From positions 1-9,394 of the forward strand of contig CAKQPT010000053.1 of the NCBI GenBank assembly GCA_934270345.1: a DNA stretch of 9,394 bases, written 5' to 3'. The translations under genes and the position numbers were made by a program. Shown piece by piece: positions 5,521 to 9,394 of this stretch. The stretch comes from an uncultured Oribacterium sp. GTDB taxonomy: Bacteria; Bacillota; Clostridia; Lachnospirales; Lachnospiraceae. The notes below the pieces were generated by a model, which searched no databases, was not told the DNA's origin, and saw nothing but the letters and a program-made list of their open reading frames with translations. Position 1 is the first letter of the stretch; every line of letters begins with the position of its first letter.

Positions 5521-6867
5521 ATGTTTGAAAAAATACTAATTGCCAATCGAGGCGAGATCGCGGTCCGCATCATCCGGGCCTGCCGGAACATGGGCATCCA
5601 GAGTGTCGCGGTCTACTCGAAGGAGGACCAGAACAGTCTGCACACGCAGCTCGCGGATCAGCGGATCTGCATCGGAGAAGGTCCGGCGAAGAACAACTAC
5701 CTGAATATGGACCAACTCATCACGGCAGCCATCAACACCGGCGCCGATGCGATCCATCCGGGCTATGGCTTCCTGTCGGAGAACAGTGAATTCGTCCGCC
5801 GCTGTAAGGAAAACGGCATCGCCTTTATCGGTCCGGAGGCCGATGTCATCGACCGCATGGGCAACAAGTCCCATGCCCGAAAGACGATGATGGATGCCGG
5901 CGTGCCGGTCGTTCCGGGCACACGCGAGCCGGTGTACGACGCGGAGACCGGAAAGAAGCTCGCCCGTGAGATCGGCTACCCGGTGATCATCAAGGCCTCC
6001 TCCGGTGGCGGCGGAAAGGGTATGCGTGTCGCGACATCCGAGGATGAATTCGAGTTCGAGTTCGGCCTCGCACAGCGCGAGTCTGCAAATGCCTTCGGTG
6101 ATGACACCATGTACATCGAGCGTTATATCGAGAAGCCTCGCCACGTCGAGATCCAGATCATGGCGGATTCCTTCGGCAATGTCGTCGCTCTCGGCGATCG
6201 TGACTGCTCCGTCCAGCGGAATCACCAGAAGCTGATCGAGGAGTCGCCATCCCCGGCGATCACCGACGAGACCCGTGCCGAGATGAACCGCTGTGCGATC
6301 CTCGCGGCGAAGACCGTACAGTATACCAATGCAGGCACCATCGAGTTCATCGTGGACCCGCAGGGGCACTTCTACTTCATGGAGATGAACACACGAATCC
6401 AGGTCGAGCATGGCGTTACCGAGATGGTGACCGGCACCGATCTCATCATTGAACAGATCCGTGTCGCGGCAGGCGAGCCGCTGAGCTTCACCCAGGAGGA
6501 GGTGAAGCCGCGTGGACATGCCATCGAGTGCAGAATCAATGCGGAGATCCCGGCGAAGAACTTCATGCCGAGCCCGGGTGTCGTGAAGCACCTGCATCTG
6601 CCGGCCGGCAATGGCGTCCGTGTCGATACCGGGCTCTATACCGGCTACCGGATCCCGTCCGAGTATGATTCGATGATCGCGAAGGTCATCGTCCATGCCC
6701 CGACGAGAGAAGCCGCCCTCATGAAGATGCGCTCCGCCCTTAACGAGATGCTCGTGGTCGGCGTCGAGACAAACCTCGACTTCCAGTACCAGATCATGCG
6801 GAACCCGGTTTTCGCGGAAGGAAAGGCAGATACCGGATTTATCGAGGACGTCATGCATCTTACGTGA
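5521..6867 (+). CDS. accC: Biotin carboxylase (AccC-type)
   Basis: A 448-residue ATP-grasp enzyme that uses ATP and bicarbonate to carboxylate the biotin of AccB. The N-terminal domain opens with KILIANRGEIAVRII and has HPGYGFLSEN (79-88). The ATP-grasp glycine loop is SSGGGGKGMRV (160-170). HQK (235-237) and the active-site set E288, N290, R292, E296 and R338 are all in place, at or within one residue of the E. coli AccC numbers, so the enzyme should be active. Two small departures from the E. coli type are N234 in QRNHQK (Arg in E. coli) and G298 in QVEHG (Pro in E. coli). AGGAGG at 5507-5512 lies eight bases before the ATG. It is full length with no fused carrier or carboxyltransferase domain, unlike urea or pyruvate carboxylase. 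A hairpin follows in the 116-base gap to pxpA. Confidence 0.95.
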   Translation: MFEKILIANRGEIAVRIIRACRNMGIQSVAVYSKEDQNSLHTQLADQRICIGEGPAKNNYLNMDQLITAAINTGADAIHPGYGFLSENSEFVRRCKENGIAFIGPEADVIDRMGNKSHARKTMMDAGVPVVPGTREPVYDAETGKKLAREIGYPVIIKASSGGGGKGMRVATSEDEFEFEFGLAQRESANAFGDDTMYIERYIEKPRHVEIQIMADSFGNVVALGDRDCSVQRNHQKLIEESPSPAITDETRAEMNRCAILAAKTVQYTNAGTIEFIVDPQGHFYFMEMNTRIQVEHGVTEMVTGTDLIIEQIRVAAGEPLSFTQEEVKPRGHAIECRINAEIPAKNFMPSPGVVKHLHLPAGNGVRVDTGLYTGYRIPSEYDSMIAKVIVHAPTREAALMKMRSALNEMLVVGVETNLDFQYQIMRNPVFAEGKADTGFIEDVMHLT

Positions 6868-6900
6868 TGCCAACTCGAAATGCAGGATATGCTCGAAGAT

Positions 6901-6930
6901 AGGACCGGAGTGCTATGCAGCTTCGGTCTT
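6901..6930 (+). other. Stable hairpin between accC and pxpA
   Basis: AGGACCGGAG (6901-6910) pairs with CTTCGGTCTT (6921-6930) over ten positions, two of them G-U, and the loop TGCTATGCAG adds an inner TGC/GCA pairing. The two G-U pairs favour an RNA role over a DNA operator. No T run follows. The first 11 bases recur exactly at 4936-4946 before accB. The pxpA ribosome binding site at 6970-6975 lies outside the stem. Confidence 0.55.
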
Positions 6931-6983
6931 CCATGGCGCGGGGAAATCCTCGTGCGAATGATGGAGAACAGGAGGAAGAAACG

Positions 6984-7751
6984 ATGTATCGAGTAGATTT
7001 AAACAGCGACCTCGGCGAGAGCTTCGGCCGCTATACCCTGGGTTCGGATGCCCAGATCATCCCGCTGATCACCTCTGCCAACGTGGCATGTGGATTTCAT
7101 GCCTCCGATCCGGTCGTGATGAAAAAGACCATCGAGATGGCACGGGAGGCCGGCATCCATGTCGGCGCACATCCGGGCTACCCGGACCTCATGGGCTTCG
7201 GACGTCGCAATATGACGATCAGCCCGGCGGAAGCGAAGGCGTACACCCTGTACCAGATCGGTGCGCTGGATGCCTTCTGTAAGGCCGCCGGCCTGGAGTT
7301 GCAGCATGTGAAGCCGCACGGCGCGTTCTACAACATGGCCGCGAAGGACTACAGGCTCGCACACGGCATCTGCGAAGCCATCGCAGAGTACAACCCGAAG
7401 CTGATCCTTATGGCCCTCTCCGGCAGTGAGATGATCCGTGCCGCCGAGGACTGCGGACTCCGCGCCGCCTCCGAGGTCTTCGCCGACCGTGCATACGAAG
7501 AGGACGGCACCCTCGTGAACCGCTCGAAGGAAGGCGCGATGATTACGGACGAAGATGAGGCCATCGCCCGCGTCGTCCGCATGATCAAGGAGCAGAAGGT
7601 CACTGCCATCACCGGAAAGGACATCCCGCTGAAGGCCGACTCCATCTGCGTGCACGGCGACGGCGCAAAGGCCCTCGCTTTCGTCGCAAAGATCCGCGAG
7701 ACCCTCACGAAGGAAGGCATCGAGATCTGCCCACTTGCCAAGATGCTGTGA
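6984..7751 (+). CDS. pxpA: 5-oxoprolinase subunit A (PxpA, LamB/YcsF family)
   Basis: A 255-residue cytoplasmic protein with a polysaccharide-deacetylase-like barrel, required with PxpBC for ATP-dependent opening of 5-oxoproline to glutamate. All family signatures are present: [12 protein letters not shown] (4-15), [13 protein letters not shown] (31-43), [17 protein letters not shown] (61-77), VKPHGAFYN (109-117), EVFADRAY (164-171), [11 protein letters not shown] (177-187) and [11 protein letters not shown] (220-230). The conserved His, Asp and Asn residues typical of metal or substrate binding in this fold are retained. ATG 6984 is chosen because AGGAGG lies at 6970-6975; an in-frame start at 6915 would add 23 poorly conserved residues. 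It is the last gene of the run and is followed by a structured tail and a strong terminator. In this context it may act on a carboxylated or phosphorylated intermediate made by the upstream subunits; that is inference. Confidence 0.94.
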   Translation: MYRVDLNSDLGESFGRYTLGSDAQIIPLITSANVACGFHASDPVVMKKTIEMAREAGIHVGAHPGYPDLMGFGRRNMTISPAEAKAYTLYQIGALDAFCKAAGLELQHVKPHGAFYNMAAKDYRLAHGICEAIAEYNPKLILMALSGSEMIRAAEDCGLRAASEVFADRAYEEDGTLVNRSKEGAMITDEDEAIARVVRMIKEQKVTAITGKDIPLKADSICVHGDGAKALAFVAKIRETLTKEGIEICPLAKML

Positions 7752-7828
7752 GGCAGACCGCTGAGCCTGCGATCCATCGATATCGGATGAGCGGATTCTT
7801 CGGAATCCAGGCCATTCGTTTTCAAGCT

Positions 7829-7864
7829 AAGCGAAGTATTCGAAAGTGAATACTTCGCTTTTCG
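7829..7864 (+). terminator. Intrinsic terminator at the end of the pxp-acc operon
   Basis: AAGCGAAGTATTC (7829-7841) pairs perfectly over 13 bp with GAATACTTCGCTT (7848-7860) around GAAAGT, and the arm ends in four T residues. Upstream, GGATTC-TTCG-GAATCC (7793-7808) forms a further small hairpin, so the whole 3' tail from about 7758 is structured. It separates the enzyme operon from the ABC permease/ATPase unit. Confidence 0.88.
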
Positions 7865-7916
7865 TCGATATACAGAAGCTGTGGACAAAGCGTGCGATGC
7901 AGATACTGTAAATCTT

Positions 7917-7925
7917 TGATAGAAT
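7917..7925 (+). promoter_or_regulatory. Candidate extended -10 promoter for the ABC permease/ATPase unit
   Basis: TGA-TAGAAT gives the TG extension plus a five-of-six match to TATAAT, which can work without a good -35; none is seen at the right distance. TGGACA at 7882-7887 could instead serve a weaker -10 near 7904-7912. The site lies between the operon terminator and the permease, where a promoter is expected. It overlaps the approach to an unused AGGAGG at 7928-7933. Confidence 0.4.
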
Positions 7926-8004
7926 AGAGGAGGCGCTGTGGCGCTAAAGATACGAAGAAACTTGATCTTACTGATTACGCGCCCTCGCCGGCGCCGGGAA
8001 TACT

Positions 8005-8739
8005 ATGAAAAATGCTCGAAAACTTCTGATCATCGCCTTCTGGCTGCTGCTCTGGCAGGCACTGGCGCTCGTCATCCATAATCCGATTCTGATCGTGGGG
8101 CCGGTCGAGACCCTCCGCACGCTCTGGACAATGCTCCGGACCACGATGTTCTGGCAGTCCCTCGCCTTCAGCTTCGTCCGCATCATCGCGGGCTTCCTGA
8201 TCGGCTCCGCGGTCGGCATCCTCCTTGCGTGGGGAAGCTACCGTCGCCCCTTCCTCGAGGAACTCCTCGCACCCTTCATCCTCGCGCTGAAGGCCGTGCC
8301 GGTGGCGAGCTTCGTCATCATCCTCCTGATCTGGGCGGGCAACCGTATGCTGTCCCTCTACATCAGTGCCCTCGTCGTCCTCCCGCTCCTGTACCTGAAC
8401 ACCTTGAGCGGCTTAAAGGCGACTGACCAGAAGCTCCTTGAGATGGCGACCGTCTTTCACATGCCGACCACGCGCCGCCTCCGCTTCATCTACCTCCCGG
8501 CGCTCTTCCCGTACCTCTACAGCGCCTTCCAGACCGCCCTCGGCATGGCCTGGAAAAGCGGCGTCGCCGCCGAAGTCATCGGCCAGCCCCTCGGCTCGAT
8601 GGGCAACGGCCTCTACAACGCGAAGATTTACCTCGAAACCGGCGAACTCCTCAGCTGGACGATCGCCATCATCCTGATCTCGTACCTCTTCGAGCGCCTC
8701 TTCCTCGCCGGATTCCGAGCCCTGTTTCACCGGAAATGA
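8005..8739 (+). CDS. ABC-transporter permease, SsuC/TauC-like
   Basis: A 244-residue inner-membrane protein forming the channel of an ABC importer. It shows an N-terminal membrane segment (about 6-25), further hydrophobic segments near 57-77, 88-110, 115-133 and 217-235, and the cytoplasmic coupling loop LEMATVFHMPTTRRLRFIYL (145-164) followed by ALFPYLYSAFQTALGMAWKS and VAAEVIG. This is the EAA-loop and AW..VAAE pattern of permeases for sulfonates, nitrate, taurine and thiamine precursors, the class that partners NMT1-type binding proteins such as the one at 286. The start at 8005 is supported only by a weak GGGAA at 7996-8000; a stronger AGGAGG lies 70 bases upstream, before a short overlapping reading frame. 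Arg and Ala codons here are strongly biased to CGC and GCC, more than in the first genes of the window. Confidence 0.9.
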   Translation: MKNARKLLIIAFWLLLWQALALVIHNPILIVGPVETLRTLWTMLRTTMFWQSLAFSFVRIIAGFLIGSAVGILLAWGSYRRPFLEELLAPFILALKAVPVASFVIILLIWAGNRMLSLYISALVVLPLLYLNTLSGLKATDQKLLEMATVFHMPTTRRLRFIYLPALFPYLYSAFQTALGMAWKSGVAAEVIGQPLGSMGNGLYNAKIYLETGELLSWTIAIILISYLFERLFLAGFRALFHRK

Positions 8740-8832
8740 TGTTAATCTGATGTTCCGATTGAAACCAATCTTATAACAACAAAGCTTTTGAGCAGAGACC
8801 CCGGAGGGCCCTTGTAACTAAAAGGAGAAACC

Positions 8833-9394
8833 ATGCTGCTTTCATGCAATCACCTCACGAAATCCTATGACGGCCAGCGCATCCTCGATGACCTGAGCTT
8901 CCGCATCGACAGCCAGGCCGACAACCGCGACCTCCTGCTGCTCGGCCCGTCCGGCGTCGGCAAGACGACCCTGCTCCGCATCCTCGCGGGGCTCGAGACC
9001 CCCGATAGCGGCACGATCGACATCACGATGGGCGAAGCCGCGACCGCCGGCACCCGCCTCCGGATCGGCATGGTCTTCCAGGAGGACCGTCTCCTGGATC
9101 CGCTCGATGCGGTAGCCAATGTCTCCGCCGTCTCGCCGATGATTTCCCGTGCACGTGCGGCGGCGGAACTCGCGAAGATCCTCCCGGAAGACGCCCTCAC
9201 GAAACCGGTCAGCGAACTCTCCGGCGGCATGCGCCGCCGCGTCGCCATCGTTCGCGCCCTCCTCCCGGCCTCCGACCTCCTCCTCATGGACGAACCCTTC
9301 ACCGGCCTCGACGACCAGACCCGGCAGCAGGTCATCCACTACATCTTCGAAACCAAAGCCCGCCGCCCCCTCATCCTCGCCACCCACGAAACCG
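8833..9394 (+). CDS. ABC-transporter ATP-binding protein, SsuB/TauB-like (cut by window end)
   Basis: The first 187 residues of the ATPase that would power the permease. Nucleotide-binding motifs are complete and in order: Walker A GPSGVGKT (38-45), Q-loop VFQED with Q83, signature LSGGM (129-133), Walker B LLLMDE (149-154), D-loop GLD (158-160) and the H-loop histidine H185 in ATHET. The region between the Q-loop and signature is short, with VSAVSPMISRARAAAEL, giving a compact helical domain. Only the C-terminal end after the H-loop is missing, through truncation by the window and not by mutation. GGAG at 8824-8827 sits five bases before the ATG. The 93-base gap after the permease contains a small hairpin, GATTG-AAAC-CAATC (8757-8770), and no clear promoter, so the two genes are probably cotranscribed. 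The substrate class follows the permease and binding protein, not this subunit. Confidence 0.92.
   Translation, partial: MLLSCNHLTKSYDGQRILDDLSFRIDSQADNRDLLLLGPSGVGKTTLLRILAGLETPDSGTIDITMGEAATAGTRLRIGMVFQEDRLLDPLDAVANVSAVSPMISRARAAAELAKILPEDALTKPVSELSGGMRRRVAIVRALLPASDLLLMDEPFTGLDDQTRQQVIHYIFETKARRPLILATHET

Noticed and set aside
5056..6867. accB-accC as an ordinary acetyl-CoA carboxylase locus
   Set aside because: No accA, accD or fab genes are next to them and they sit inside a pxp operon; this is disfavoured, not excluded, since the rest of the genome is unseen.
5536..6873. A 445-residue open frame on the minus strand opposite accC, and a similar long one at 202-1539 opposite the binding lipoprotein
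   Set aside because: Both are antisense shadows of well-identified genes, caused by the GC-rich third codon positions; their translations are charged, repetitive and match no family I recognise.

Overview
The window is a compact, single-strand (+) gene cluster from what looks like a GC-rich anaerobic Firmicute, plausibly a Lachnospiraceae-like Clostridium relative. The pointers are strong AGGAGG-type ribosome binding sites before almost every gene, short hairpin-plus-T terminators, and a lipoprotein with the Glu/Thr/Ala-rich linker (repeated ETTAAE-like stretches) often seen in that family. The taxonomic placement is an inference from style, not from a marker gene.

Layout. Positions 1-285 hold the terminator of a gene lying to the left, a 12-base tandem repeat with overlapping palindromes, and the start region of the first gene. 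Positions 286-1437 encode an NMT1/TauA-type ABC-transporter binding lipoprotein, closed by a strong terminator. A 334-base regulatory gap (1438-1771) follows, with a promoter candidate and two palindromes. Then come an NRAMP-family membrane transporter resembling B. subtilis YcsG (1772-2977), pxpB (3190-3918), pxpC (3920-4933), accB (5056-5502), accC (5521-6867) and pxpA (6984-7751). This run ends at a 13-bp terminator at 7829-7860. A second unit carries an ABC permease (8005-8739) and an ABC ATPase (8833 onward, cut by the window end).

How the genes fit together. PxpA, PxpB and PxpC are the subunits of the widespread prokaryotic 5-oxoprolinase (YcsF, KipI and KipA in B. subtilis), which opens 5-oxoproline (pyroglutamate) to glutamate using ATP. 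PxpB and PxpC are also homologous to the carboxyltransferase part of urea carboxylase. Here they are interleaved with a biotin carboxyl carrier protein and a biotin carboxylase, so every module of a split, urea-carboxylase-like biotin enzyme is present, with PxpA in place of a downstream hydrolase. No acetyl-CoA carboxyltransferase (accA/accD) or fatty acid gene is seen. The strongest hypothesis from the window is a biotin/bicarbonate-dependent lactam- or amide-opening enzyme, with substrate uptake by the NRAMP-like carrier and/or the ABC system whose parts bracket the cluster.

The gaps inside the cluster are richer in inverted repeats than simple spacers would be (2984-3061, 4958-5024, 6901-6930). 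This suggests internal termination, processing or RNA-level tuning of subunit ratios.
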